The notes beneath the pieces were generated by a model. The model was not told the DNA's origin. It ran no database searches and saw nothing but the letters and a program-made list of their open reading frames with translations. DNA of 64,000 nucleotides from Gammaproteobacteria bacterium. GTDB taxonomy: Bacteria > Pseudomonadota > Gammaproteobacteria > Pseudomonadales > Azotimanducaceae. Numbering within the stretch: the stretch's first letter is position 1; each line of letters starts with the position of its first letter. The stretch is from positions 20,935-84,934 of the forward strand of contig SMWF01000116.1 in the NCBI GenBank assembly GCA_004357385.1, in the 5' to 3' direction. A program made the position numbers and the translations under genes. Of this stretch, positions 32,584 through 42,025 are shown in pieces.

Positions 32584-34980
32584 TTAGAAGACCAGCGCCA
32601 CCACTTCGGTGAAGGTGTCGACGAAATGCATGGTGAGTCCTTCGCGGACGTGCTCCGGGACTTCGGCGAAATCGCGCTCGTTTGCCGCGGGCAGGATGAT
32701 CTCTTTGATGCCCTGGCGTTTCGCCGCGATCAGTTTTTCCTGAATTCCACCGACGGGATAGACTGCGCCGGTCAGCGTCAATTCGCCGGTCATTGCGATG
32801 TCTGCGCGCCCTGCCTGGCCCCGCGCCAGAGACAACAACGCCACCGCCATGGTTACACCCGCGCTTGGGCCGTCTTTCGGGGTCGCTCCAGCCGGCACAT
32901 GCAGGTGGATGAACGCGTCATCGAGGAAGCCTGGAGGAACTTCCAGCGCGGCCGCGTTGGCCGTGACGTAACTGAGCGCGATGTTTGCCGACTCCTGCAT
33001 GACGGAGCCGAGTTGTCCGGTGATTTTGAATCCCGCACCGCGCTCGTGAATGCGCGTAGCTTCGATCGAAAGCGTAGCCCCGCCAAGCGCCGTCCACGCG
33101 AGCCCGGTGACGACGCCAATGCCGCGTTGAAGTTGTTCTGGTCGATAAATGGGTTGGCCGAGATACTCCTCGACGTTGCTGGCGCGGACCCGAATCGGAC
33201 GGGGTTCGTCATGCAGCAGTTTAACCACCGCTTTGCGGACCACCGCGGCGATCGCTTTTTCCAGCTGGCGTACGCCGGCTTCGCGCGAGTAACCGTCGAT
33301 GATCCGTTTCAGTGCCGCCGTGTCGATGCGCAGGTCGCCGCGTTGCTTCAGCCCGGCGTGCGTCAGTTGCCGGGGCAGGAGGTGGCGTCTGGCGATGGCC
33401 AGTTTTTCGTCTGCGAGATAACCGGATAGATGCAGGACGTCCATGCGGTCCAGCAACGGACTTGGAATGGTGTCCAGCTGGTTGGCGGTGCAGACGAAAA
33501 GTACCTTGGACAGGTCGAAATCGACGTCCAGATAGTGGTCGTGGAAGGCGCTGTTCTGTTCGGGATCGAGCACCTCGAGCAGTGCGGAAGCCGGATCTCC
33601 CTGATGGGAGGAGCCGATTTTGTCGACTTCGTCGAGCATGATCACGGGGTTCGATACGCCGCAGTCTTTGATCGCCTGAATCAGCTTGCCGGGCATGGCG
33701 CCGATGTAGGTTCGCCGGTGCCCTTTGACTTCTGCTTCGTCGCGCATGCCGCCCACCGAAAAACGGTAGAACTTGCGACCCAATGCGTCGGCAATGGACC
33801 GGCCGAGCGACGTTTTTCCCACTCCGGGAGGACCCACGAACAGCACGATGGACCCGGCGGCGTCGTTCTTCATGATGCCCAGGGCCAGGAACTCGATGAT
33901 CCGTTGCTTGACGTCGTCGAGGCCTTCGTGGTGGCGGTCCAGAACCTCGGCCGCCAGGTCGAGATCCTGACAATCGTCGCTCTGAATTCCCCATGGCAAC
34001 CCGGTCAGCCAGTCCAGATAGTTGCGGGTGACGCCATATTCCGGAGATCCCGGTTCGAGAACCGCGAGCTTTTTCATCTCGTCGTTGACCTTCGTGAGCA
34101 CCGCGTCGGGTAGCGTCAGGAGGTCGAGTCGGGCCGTGAACTCGTCGATCTCGGCGGTCTTGTCGTCCTTGGATATTCCCAGCTCCTTCTCGATGAACGA
34201 CAGTTGCTGGCGCAAAAAGGCCTCGCGCTGATGCTCCTTGATCTCCCCCTCCACGTGCTCCCGGATCTCCATCTGGGTGCGGGCGATCTGCAGCTCCTTG
34301 TGCAGAAGCTCGAGAACCTTTTCCAGCCGCGGAAGCAGCGGCAGCGTCTCCAGAACGTCCTGAAGCTCGGCCTTGGACGCAGATGTCAGGCCGGCGGCGA
34401 AATCGGCGAGTACGGCGGGTTCGTTCGGACTGAACCGCGCAAGAAAAACCTTCAGCTCTTCGCCATACAGCGGGTTCAGCGGGATCAGTTCTTTGATGGT
34501 GTTGATGATGGCCACCGCATAGGCCTTCACCTCCTGGGGCTGAATGGCGGTCGAGCCGGGTCCGGAATGCTCGGGAAAGTATTCGGCGGCGACCACCAGG
34601 GGCAGCTCCCGTCTGACCCAGCGTCGAACGCGGAACCGCTGCAACCCTTCGACAATTACCTGCAGATGGTCGTCATTGCGTTGCACCCGATGGATGCGAC
34701 ACACGGTGCCCATGGCGTACAGCTCGTCGGGTGAAGGCGACTCGCTCAGCGCGGTACGGCTGGCGATCAGACCGACCACCTCCTGGCCGCGATCCTGGAT
34801 GGATTTCAACGTAGGCAGCCAGATCTCGGCGTTCATCAGCAGAGGGAGCGCCTGGCCCGGAAAGAAAGGCCGATTTTCCTGCGGAATCACGTGAATGATG
34901 TCCGGCAATACGTCGCCCGGAAGAATGATTTGATGCCCCGATTCCTGCGTCGGGGTGTCACGTTGCTGGTCAATGTCCAT
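32584..34980 (-). CDS. lon: ATP-dependent protease Lon (LonA)
   Basis: About 798 residues from ATG 34978-34980 (in-frame ATGs at 34992 and 35046 are alternatives). Lon N-domain IHVIPQENRPFFPGQALPL, coiled-coil linker, AAA+ module with Walker A GPPGVGKTSLG near 385, and a serine-lysine dyad: Ser in PKDGPSAGVTM near 704 and Lys in GGIQEKLIAAK near 748. Cytoplasmic degradation of misfolded and regulatory proteins. The gene lies alone between the SLC13 permease and a divergent RND exporter, not with clpX/hupB, so it may be a second Lon paralogue; that is inference. Confidence 0.95.
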   Translation of the reverse strand: MDIDQQRDTPTQESGHQIILPGDVLPDIIHVIPQENRPFFPGQALPLLMNAEIWLPTLKSIQDRGQEVVGLIASRTALSESPSPDELYAMGTVCRIHRVQRNDDHLQVIVEGLQRFRVRRWVRRELPLVVAAEYFPEHSGPGSTAIQPQEVKAYAVAIINTIKELIPLNPLYGEELKVFLARFSPNEPAVLADFAAGLTSASKAELQDVLETLPLLPRLEKVLELLHKELQIARTQMEIREHVEGEIKEHQREAFLRQQLSFIEKELGISKDDKTAEIDEFTARLDLLTLPDAVLTKVNDEMKKLAVLEPGSPEYGVTRNYLDWLTGLPWGIQSDDCQDLDLAAEVLDRHHEGLDDVKQRIIEFLALGIMKNDAAGSIVLFVGPPGVGKTSLGRSIADALGRKFYRFSVGGMRDEAEVKGHRRTYIGAMPGKLIQAIKDCGVSNPVIMLDEVDKIGSSHQGDPASALLEVLDPEQNSAFHDHYLDVDFDLSKVLFVCTANQLDTIPSPLLDRMDVLHLSGYLADEKLAIARRHLLPRQLTHAGLKQRGDLRIDTAALKRIIDGYSREAGVRQLEKAIAAVVRKAVVKLLHDEPRPIRVRASNVEEYLGQPIYRPEQLQRGIGVVTGLAWTALGGATLSIEATRIHERGAGFKITGQLGSVMQESANIALSYVTANAAALEVPPGFLDDAFIHLHVPAGATPKDGPSAGVTMAVALLSLARGQAGRADIAMTGELTLTGAVYPVGGIQEKLIAAKRQGIKEIILPAANERDFAEVPEHVREGLTMHFVDTFTEVVALVF

Positions 34981-35009
34981 GGCGTGCCGCATTTCGGACC
35001 GTAAGGATC

Positions 35010-37376
35010 TTGTCAGAGATATGGGGGCTGTGTCTGCTGATCGCAAGTCCTGATTGCTCAGCTTGCCATCGATCCTGCGCTGTGGCTGAATCGCCAGCGT
35101 CCAGATCCTTGAAGGTTTCCTCCCTGAGCCGCGCCCATCGCAGTCCGGCCCTGATCTTTACGGCTCACGTGGCGCTGTTGATGGTCGCGCTTCCCGGGCT
35201 CGGCCGTTTGGAAACATCGGCCGACACCCGGGTGTTCTTCGGTGACAACGCCTACCACCAGGATCTCAAAACCTTCGAGAAACGCTTCAACCAGAGCAAC
35301 AGCATTCTGCTGCTACTGCGCTGGCCCGGCCACAATATTACGAGTTCTCCCGCCTTCGCCGATACGTTGCGCGCAGTTACCGATGAGGCATGGACTTTAC
35401 CCTACGTGCTGCGTGTCGATTCGCTGGCGAACTACCCCCACGTGAGCTCGACCGACGACGCGTTCTCGCTGGAGCCGCTACTGGACGTGCTGTGTCCCGA
35501 CGAGTGCCTGGAGGAACGTGCGGACCTGCTGGACGATCCAATGCTGGTTGCGCGGCTGGTCTCTGCCGACGGCACCACGCTGGGCGTCCATCTGGTATTC
35601 GATCTACCCTTCGCCTCGCCCACGGCGGTGCAACAGATCACGGATTCGGTGCGCCAACTGGCGCGTCGTCTGGAAGCTGAGCATGCGGGGCTGCAGGCCC
35701 GGTATGTGGGTGCCGTTACCATGATGGCGGCGTTCAATGAGGCGGCGGAACGTGACACCGGGACGCTGGTGCCGCTGGTACTGGGCGTAATGCTGCTGAT
35801 GCTGATCATCACGCTCGGGGAAGCACGGCTGGCATTATTGCTGGTGGGCGCGGGACTGTACGCGGGCCTCTGCTGCATGGGTCTTGCGGGTTGGCTGGGG
35901 GTTCAATTGAACGCCGCGACCTCGATTGTTCCGGTGGTCATCATTACCCTGGTGGTGGCCAGCGGACTGCATCTGATGTCGAGCTTTCTTCGCCAGTTCC
36001 AGGAGCGCAATGCGGGTGCTCGTGACGCTGCAGCGATGGCATTGGAGCTGAATGTACGCCCGATTCTGCTTACTTCCGGAACCACGATGATCGGTTTTCT
36101 GTCGATGAATTTCGCAGATTCGCCGCCGCTGCGAGAACTCGGCAATCTGGTGACCGCTGGGCTGCTGGTCGGCACCTCGGTGCTGCTCTTGCCGATGCCG
36201 TTGATCCTGGGTCGGTTCCGGCGCCTGCGCCTGCTCAACACCACGCGCTGGATTGATTCGCTGCTGCGCGGGGTGGTGGCAGACCGCCGTGGGTTGCGTT
36301 GGGGGGCGGTGCTGCTGGTGATCGTATCGCTGTCGGGGTTGCAGCGAATTGAGATCAACGACGATTTCGTCCGCTACTTCGATGAGAGCTTCGAGTTCCG
36401 GCGCGCCGCCGAGTTCGCCCAGAAGCACATGTCGGGACCGAACGGGTTGGATCTGAGTGTCGGGGCGGCTGAACCGGGTGGAATTTACGATCCCGACTAT
36501 CTGGTGCTGGTTCGCGACCTGGGAATCTGGTTGCGGCAGGAACCGCTGGTCGCCAATGTGGTCTCACTGGCGGACATCGTATGGAAGATTGCGGACCAGT
36601 TCGGTGCGGCGGACGTTGCGCTACTGGGCCGGGACGAGATTGCCCAGTACGTGCTGACCTACGAGCTGTCATTGACAGCCGGTCAGGAGTTGGAAGACTT
36701 CCTGGACAAGGCGCGCGCGACCACGCGGGTTTCGATTCTACTGTCCGGCGGCGACTCGAAGTCGGTCATTGCGTTGGAGCAGCGCATTTATGCCTGGTTC
36801 GAGGCACATGCGCCGCCCGCATTCGAACTTACGGTCACTGGCATCAATGTCCCGGTGGCACATATGTCCCTGCTGAACATTCGCTCGATGCTGGTGGGTA
36901 TTCTGCTCTCGCTGGTGCTGATTGCGGCTATCGTTGGCGGCTACTTCCGAAGTTTCCGCGTGCTGTTGATTACTGCACCGGCGATTTTCCTGCCGATCGC
37001 CATGGGCTTCGGGCTGTGGGGCTGGTTCGTCGTCAACATCGGGCTGGCGGCGTCGGTGATTGCAGCGGTCACCATTGGAATCGTAGTCGACGATGCGATA
37101 CACATCATCTATCGCTACCAGCACACCAGGAGAACGCTGGGCGTCGCGCCGCGCGAGGCGGCCCGAGTGACGGTGCTGACGGTTGGCAACGCAGTACTGA
37201 TTACCTCGCTCGCGTTGGCGCTTGGGTTTGCGTTTCTGGCGCTGTCCGGATTCGAGATCAATCGTTCGCTGGGACTGTGCACCATGCTCATCGTACTGTG
37301 CGGGCTGATCGTGGACCTGGTGTTGCTGCCGCCGGTCATGACGTGGCTCGACGGTGACGTCGTTGGCGACTCCTGA
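35010..37376 (+). CDS. MMPL/RND-superfamily exporter
   Basis: Up to 788 residues with two repeats of one TM + periplasmic loop + five TMs, the HpnN/MmpL-like half-size RND layout. The first loop starts LETSADTRVFFGDNAYHQDL, the first TM block has VPVVIITLVVASGLHLMSSFLR, and the second has AAVTIGIVVDDAIHIIYRYQ. The second repeat is IEINDDFVRYFDESFEFR onward. Probably moves lipids or hydrophobic compounds. The start is unclear: TTG 35010, GTG 35082 and TTG 35109 are all in frame. Divergent from lon. No membrane-fusion partner is adjacent. Confidence 0.85.
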   Translation: MSEIWGLCLLIASPDCSACHRSCAVAESPASRSLKVSSLSRAHRSPALIFTAHVALLMVALPGLGRLETSADTRVFFGDNAYHQDLKTFEKRFNQSNSILLLLRWPGHNITSSPAFADTLRAVTDEAWTLPYVLRVDSLANYPHVSSTDDAFSLEPLLDVLCPDECLEERADLLDDPMLVARLVSADGTTLGVHLVFDLPFASPTAVQQITDSVRQLARRLEAEHAGLQARYVGAVTMMAAFNEAAERDTGTLVPLVLGVMLLMLIITLGEARLALLLVGAGLYAGLCCMGLAGWLGVQLNAATSIVPVVIITLVVASGLHLMSSFLRQFQERNAGARDAAAMALELNVRPILLTSGTTMIGFLSMNFADSPPLRELGNLVTAGLLVGTSVLLLPMPLILGRFRRLRLLNTTRWIDSLLRGVVADRRGLRWGAVLLVIVSLSGLQRIEINDDFVRYFDESFEFRRAAEFAQKHMSGPNGLDLSVGAAEPGGIYDPDYLVLVRDLGIWLRQEPLVANVVSLADIVWKIADQFGAADVALLGRDEIAQYVLTYELSLTAGQELEDFLDKARATTRVSILLSGGDSKSVIALEQRIYAWFEAHAPPAFELTVTGINVPVAHMSLLNIRSMLVGILLSLVLIAAIVGGYFRSFRVLLITAPAIFLPIAMGFGLWGWFVVNIGLAASVIAAVTIGIVVDDAIHIIYRYQHTRRTLGVAPREAARVTVLTVGNAVLITSLALALGFAFLALSGFEINRSLGLCTMLIVLCGLIVDLVLLPPVMTWLDGDVVGDS

Positions 37377-37421
37377 CCGTTGGGACCCCTTGGGGGACCC
37401 TTGGGACCCGTTGGGGCCGTG

Positions 37422-37449
37422 TTGCAATCGACCTGCAGCTGTCTATGAT
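37422..37449 (+). promoter_or_regulatory. Promoter of the thrS leader
   Basis: TTGCAA (37422-37427), a 16-nt spacer and TATGAT (37444-37449) form a near-consensus sigma70 promoter. Transcription would begin near 37456, just before the leader peptide and attenuator, leaving a ~215-nt leader before thrS. GGGACCC-type short repeats precede it (37380-37415). Confidence 0.65.
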
Positions 37450-37499
37450 GGGCGCGCATGAATTGTCCACACACGCATCTGGTCCCGGAAGTGACCCAC

Positions 37500-37568
37500 A
37501 TGGTGACTACCACGCCCCACGCCCCTCCATGCATCAGAGGAGGGGAGGGTCGCCTGACGCGTATGTAA
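37500..37568 (+). CDS. ThrS leader peptide (threonine-codon attenuator peptide)
   Basis: 22-codon open frame beginning M-V-T-T-T-P-H-A-P-P. Codons 3-5 are ACT, ACC and ACG, and another ACG is near the end. The start ATG has GGAAG (37487-37491) exactly 8 nt upstream, and the message is expected to start only ~44 nt earlier. Stalling on Thr codons when charged tRNA-Thr is scarce would change folding downstream. Function is inferred from codons, position and the terminator before thrS. Confidence 0.6.
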   Translation: MVTTTPHAPPCIRGGEGRLTRM

Positions 37569-37589
37569 GTGCGTAAACGTTAAAGTGAA

Positions 37590-37652
37590 GGCGGCTCGCA
37601 GCAGAGCGCCGTCCACTGCAGACCCCGGCAGGCGCTCCTGACGGGGTTTTTT
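37590..37652 (+). terminator. Attenuator: intrinsic terminator with mutually exclusive antiterminator before thrS
   Basis: Terminator stem ACCCCG (37622-37627) with CGGGGT (37642-37647), extended inside by CAGG/CCTG around a CGCT loop, followed by six T (37647-37652). Alternative pairing: GAGCGCC (37604-37610) is complementary to GGCGCTC (37631-37637), inside the terminator. GAGCGCC can instead be sequestered by GGCGGCTC just upstream (~37590-37598). A purine tract (37536-37549) ending GGGTC can also pair with GACCC of the terminator. It lies 22 nt before the thrS start, so it acts on thrS. Confidence 0.75.
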
Positions 37653-37673
37653 CGTTTGAGGAGCTAGTTAGAC

Positions 37674-39539
37674 ATGGCAGATTTCGAGCACAGCGGAGAG
37701 CCCGCTGAGGGCGCAGCCGCAGAGGATCAGGTCTTCCGGGTTCGGCATAGCCTGGCGCACGTGATGGCGCAGGCGGTGCTCGAAATGCGCCCCGGCTCGA
37801 CCCTGGGTTTCGGGCCACCCATCAAGCATGGTTTTTACTACGACTTCATTCTGAGTGAGCCGTTGACGGAGGAAGATTTTCCCGAGCTCGAGCGCCGTAT
37901 GAAGAAGATCCTGAAAAAGGGACAACGCTTCTACCGCGAAGACCTGTCCATCGCCGACGCCTTTGCGCGGATAGATGAGATGGGTGAGCCGTACAAAGCC
38001 GAGTACGCGCGCGAGCTGGTCGAGAAGCGAAATCTGAAGGATTTGAGCTTCTATCGCAACGGTCCGTTTCTGGACATGTGCGAGGGACCCCACGTCGACA
38101 CGACCAAGGAGATTGCCCGGGATGCTTTCAAGCTGCGCAACGTCGCCGGTGCATATTGGCGGGGTGACTCCGACAACATAATGATGACTCGCATCTATGC
38201 ATTTGCGTTCGAAACCCGGGAGGAACTCGATGCGCATGTGCTCGCATATCAGCAGGCGCTTGAGCGCGATCACAAGAAGCTTGGCCGCGAACTGGGAATC
38301 TATCGCATCGACAACGAAATAGGACGAGGTCTGCCGCTGTGGTTGCCGAACGGTACGGTCCTGCGCGACGAACTCGAGGCGCTGGCCAAGGAGATGGAGT
38401 TCAAGGCAGGCTATCAGCGGGTTGCAACGCCGCACCTGGCTAAGGTTGATCTGTACTGGCGATCCGGGCATCTGCCGTACTACGCAAAACACATGTACCC
38501 GGTCATGGAGGTCAAGGATCGATCCGAGGGCGCAGCGGACGAAACCAAGGAGGCCTACGTACTGCGGCCGATGAATTGTCCGCATCATCACAAGATCTTC
38601 GCGGCCGAACCTCGCAGCTACCGGGACCTGCCGTTGCGCCTGGCGGAGTACGGCCAGGTCTATCGCTGGGAGGACTCCGGCGCGGTCAGTGGTCTGGTTC
38701 GGGTGCGTGGAATGTGCATGAACGACGCTCACATCTACTGCACCGCTGAGCAGGTCAAGCAGGAGCTCAAAGCGGTCATGTCCATGTATGAGGAGGCGTA
38801 CCGCATACTTGGCCTGGACTCCTACTTCGTTCGCCTGTCGCGCTGGGATCCCGAAGACCCCAAAGGAAAAGAGAAGTACGTGGACAATCCCGATGCCTGG
38901 CGCCACTCCGAGCAGGTTCTGGAAGAAGTACTGCAGGAGCTGGGGGTCAACTATGTCGATGCCCCGGGCGAAGCGGCCTTTTACGGACCCAAACTGGATA
39001 TACAGGTCATGACGGTGACGGGCCGCGACGAGTCCCTCAGCACCGTCCAGTTGGATTTTTCACAACCGGGCAATCTCGGTCTGACCTACGTCGGTCCGGA
39101 TGGCGCGGAACACACGCCGTTCTGCATTCACCGGGCGCCGTTCAGCACGCATGAACGGATGGTGGCCTTCCTTATCGAACACTACGGCGGCGCGTTTCCC
39201 ACCTGGTTGGCGCCCGTTCAAGTTCGGGTGTTGACGGTTTCGGATCAGTTCGATGGCTACGCCGAGGAGATCGTCAAATTGCTGCGTGACCACATGGTCC
39301 GGGCCGAGCTGGCGTCAACGGGCGAGACGGTTCCAAAGAAAATCCGTGAGGGAACGACGCGCAAGATCCCCAACCTGCTGATTGTGGGTGAGCGCGAACA
39401 GGCAGACCGGACCGTCACACTGCGTCGTTACGGGCACCGGGAACAACACACCATGCTGCTCACCGATTTTCAGGAGGCGCTGGCGCGTACCATCAAGTCG
39501 CGCGCTGGTGAGTTTCTGCTGGAGAAAACGGCCTCGTAG
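37674..39539 (+). CDS. thrS: Threonyl-tRNA synthetase lacking the TGS domain
   Basis: 621 residues. Starts almost at the editing domain: H25-x3-H29 (HSLAH) and CEGPHVD are the N2 editing residues; the ~60-residue N-terminal TGS domain of E. coli ThrRS is absent. Class II catalytic core with zinc ligands Cys in MNCPHHHKIF, His in NDAHIYC and His in FCIHRAPF; motif 3 is around STHERMVAFLIEHYGG. The C-terminal anticodon-binding domain (PVQVRVLTVSDQFDGYA...) is complete. Not followed by infC-rpmI-rplT as in most gammaproteobacteria, so it is either a second ThrRS or a displaced one. Preceded by an attenuator. Confidence 0.93.
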   Translation: MADFEHSGEPAEGAAAEDQVFRVRHSLAHVMAQAVLEMRPGSTLGFGPPIKHGFYYDFILSEPLTEEDFPELERRMKKILKKGQRFYREDLSIADAFARIDEMGEPYKAEYARELVEKRNLKDLSFYRNGPFLDMCEGPHVDTTKEIARDAFKLRNVAGAYWRGDSDNIMMTRIYAFAFETREELDAHVLAYQQALERDHKKLGRELGIYRIDNEIGRGLPLWLPNGTVLRDELEALAKEMEFKAGYQRVATPHLAKVDLYWRSGHLPYYAKHMYPVMEVKDRSEGAADETKEAYVLRPMNCPHHHKIFAAEPRSYRDLPLRLAEYGQVYRWEDSGAVSGLVRVRGMCMNDAHIYCTAEQVKQELKAVMSMYEEAYRILGLDSYFVRLSRWDPEDPKGKEKYVDNPDAWRHSEQVLEEVLQELGVNYVDAPGEAAFYGPKLDIQVMTVTGRDESLSTVQLDFSQPGNLGLTYVGPDGAEHTPFCIHRAPFSTHERMVAFLIEHYGGAFPTWLAPVQVRVLTVSDQFDGYAEEIVKLLRDHMVRAELASTGETVPKKIREGTTRKIPNLLIVGEREQADRTVTLRRYGHREQHTMLLTDFQEALARTIKSRAGEFLLEKTAS

Positions 39540-39562
39540 CGCGGGGTCGCTCGCGAAATCGC

Positions 39563-41788
39563 TCAGGGAATCCGGGCCGCGTCGGCGCTGACATCGCCGG
39601 GTGTATCGACGAACGCGATCTGGTGCGTAATGCCGATGTAGTCGAGCAGAATATTGGCGGTCTCGCGAATCATGGCGTCTTCGGTAAACGGTTCCGCGTT
39701 GTCGCCGGCCGCATGTTCATTGAGCTCGTCCAGTTCGTCGAGCGACTCGAGCTTGGGGTCTCCCTTTGCGACGCGCCGCTGATTCTCGAGGCTCAAGCGC
39801 CACTGGTCGTCCTCGGCCTTTTCCGCGATGCGCTTCTGTTCGTTGAGCGAGATGTGGGTCCGGCGGCGCGTCTCAGCGTTCTTCAGCGCCAGCGCCTGCA
39901 GGTACAGAAAATCGGGATCAGTCGATACCCGGGAATCGTGCTTCGCCTGCAGCATATCGAGAGCCGGTTCGATGTCTCCAGAACGCGGGTAGACTACCGG
40001 GTTGATCACATCCCAGGGCAAGGCACCATCGAGCGAGCTCTCGCCGATCCGGTCGACATCGAAGATTTCTGGAAATTCGATGTCCGGGAGGATGCCCTGA
40101 TGTTGGGTGCTCTGTCCGGAGACCCGGTAGAACTTCGCCTGAGTAATCTTGAGCTGACCCCGGTTGAGCGGGATCAGCGTCTGGACGGTGCCTTTGCCGA
40201 AGGTCTGGCTGCCGACAATCAGGCCGCGTTGATAGTCCTGGAGCGCGCCCGCGAAAATCTCCGACGCCGAGGCGGACAGTCGATTTACCAGCACTGCCAC
40301 GGGCCCGTCCCAGGAAACGTGGTCATCGACATCGGAATAGATGTTAGCGGGTCGACGTGCCGTCTTGACCTGGACCGTTGGCCCGGACTTGATGAACAGG
40401 CCGGTCAGCGAATCAGCTTCCTGCAGTGAACCCCCACCGTTGTTGCGCAGATCGATGATCAGCGCCTGCATGTCTTCGGCCTTGAGCTCGTCAATCAGGC
40501 GCCGCACGTCACGGGTAGTGCTCTTGTAGTTGGGTTCGCCGCGTTGAATGGCCCGGAAGTCGGCATAGAAGGTCGGAATCTCGATGATTCCGATACGCTG
40601 CTCCATGCCGTTGCGATCTATGATCAGTAGACGCTTCTGGGCGGACTGCTCCTCCAGCTGAACCGTGTTCCGGGTGATGCTTATCACTCGTTCGTCGCTG
40701 GATTCGGAACCGGTTGGGATGATTTGCAGCAGCACGACAGAATTCTTTGGTCCGCGGATCAGTTCCACCACGTCGTCCAATCGCCAGCCCACGACGTCGA
40801 TGAATTTTCCGTTCTCACCCTGGGCGACGCCGATGATTCGATCCGCGGGCTTGAGCAAACCGCTCTTGTCGGCGGGACCCGCCGGTACCAGGCGAACCAC
40901 TTCGGTGTATTCGTCTTCGGTTTTCAGCACCGCGCCTATCCCTTCGAGCGACAGTGACATGTTGATGTTGAAGTTTTCCGACGTGCGGGGCGAGAAATAC
41001 TGGGTGTGCGGGTCGTAGGTGCTGGCATACGCGTTGACGTACAGCTGGAACGCGTCTTCGCTGTTGGTTTGCCCCGCCTGCTTCAGCCGATTGTGGTAGC
41101 GTTTGATCAACAGTTCCTCGATCTCGTCGAGTTCCTTGCCGTTGAGCTTCATGCTCAGCACGGATGCCTTCAGCCGCTTCCTCCACAGGTTATCCATTTC
41201 GGATTGAGTGGCCGGCCAGGGCACGTGCTCGCGGTCGATGCGCAGCTTTTCGTCCTGCGTGAAGTCGACCTTGTCTAGACCAATGTCCAGCTGGGCAAGC
41301 AGGTAATCGAGCCGCTGGGTCAACCGGGTTTGATACAGATTGAACATCTCGAAAGCGGGGGTCAGATCGCCGCGCTTCAAGGCGTCGTCGAGCACGTAGC
41401 GATACTTCTCCAGCTGTCGTACGTCAGCTGCCAGGAAGTACGCACGGGAGCTATCCAGCAGGGCCAAGTATTTCTCGAACACCTCGCTCGACGTCGTGTC
41501 GTCCAACGGCTTTTTGAGGTAGTGGTTGTGTCTCAGTTGCTCGACGATGGTCAGACTGGTGCGAGGGTGTACTTCCAGCGGTTCCAGGGTCGATGCGCCG
41601 ACCGAGGTATAGGCGACCTGGGGCCCCGCCTGGAGTTCGTCCGGGAGGCCGGCGGGCGGTTCCGCCTCAGCGAAGCCGCTGGTGCCCAGTAGAAAAGTAA
41701 CCGCAAGGATCGCGCAACGGTTGGCCGATCCTCTGGCTGTCCGGCTGGTTCGTGCCACTGCTCGCGCTCTATGTACTTCTGATTTCAT
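39563..41788 (-). CDS. prc: C-terminal processing protease Prc/Tsp (S41A)
   Basis: About 741 residues from ATG 41786-41788, chosen because it opens a signal peptide (CAILAVTFLLGTSGFAEA); a longer frame to 42187 is antisense to the FKBP gene. N-terminal tail-specific protease domain (VEQLRHNHYLKKPLDD), PDZ (GIGAVLKTEDEYTEVVRLVPAGPADKSGLL), then the S41 catalytic core with Ser in LSASASEIFAGALQDYQ and Lys in SQTFGKGTVQTL. Periplasmic; cleaves nonpolar C-termini and regulates peptidoglycan hydrolases. Convergent with thrS, divergent from the FKBP lipoprotein. Confidence 0.94.
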   Translation of the reverse strand: MKSEVHRARAVARTSRTARGSANRCAILAVTFLLGTSGFAEAEPPAGLPDELQAGPQVAYTSVGASTLEPLEVHPRTSLTIVEQLRHNHYLKKPLDDTTSSEVFEKYLALLDSSRAYFLAADVRQLEKYRYVLDDALKRGDLTPAFEMFNLYQTRLTQRLDYLLAQLDIGLDKVDFTQDEKLRIDREHVPWPATQSEMDNLWRKRLKASVLSMKLNGKELDEIEELLIKRYHNRLKQAGQTNSEDAFQLYVNAYASTYDPHTQYFSPRTSENFNINMSLSLEGIGAVLKTEDEYTEVVRLVPAGPADKSGLLKPADRIIGVAQGENGKFIDVVGWRLDDVVELIRGPKNSVVLLQIIPTGSESSDERVISITRNTVQLEEQSAQKRLLIIDRNGMEQRIGIIEIPTFYADFRAIQRGEPNYKSTTRDVRRLIDELKAEDMQALIIDLRNNGGGSLQEADSLTGLFIKSGPTVQVKTARRPANIYSDVDDHVSWDGPVAVLVNRLSASASEIFAGALQDYQRGLIVGSQTFGKGTVQTLIPLNRGQLKITQAKFYRVSGQSTQHQGILPDIEFPEIFDVDRIGESSLDGALPWDVINPVVYPRSGDIEPALDMLQAKHDSRVSTDPDFLYLQALALKNAETRRRTHISLNEQKRIAEKAEDDQWRLSLENQRRVAKGDPKLESLDELDELNEHAAGDNAEPFTEDAMIRETANILLDYIGITHQIAFVDTPGDVSADAARIP

Positions 41789-42025
41789 CGATTGGTACTT
41801 CACTACGTGCACTATACGCACTCGGCCACTGTTTCGCGTTACCTCTGCTCTGGCTGCGCGTCTGGTGTAATCTGACGCGCGCATTGCGTCCCGGTTCCCC
41901 GGGGCCGCAAAGATGTCCCAAGCCCCCAGTTGTCGTACGGGCCACCTCGCGTATCTGTTCGCGTGTGACGAGTCGCCCGAGCCTATCGGATGCCCCCGGA
42001 AGTCAGTATCAAGAAGATGTAACAC

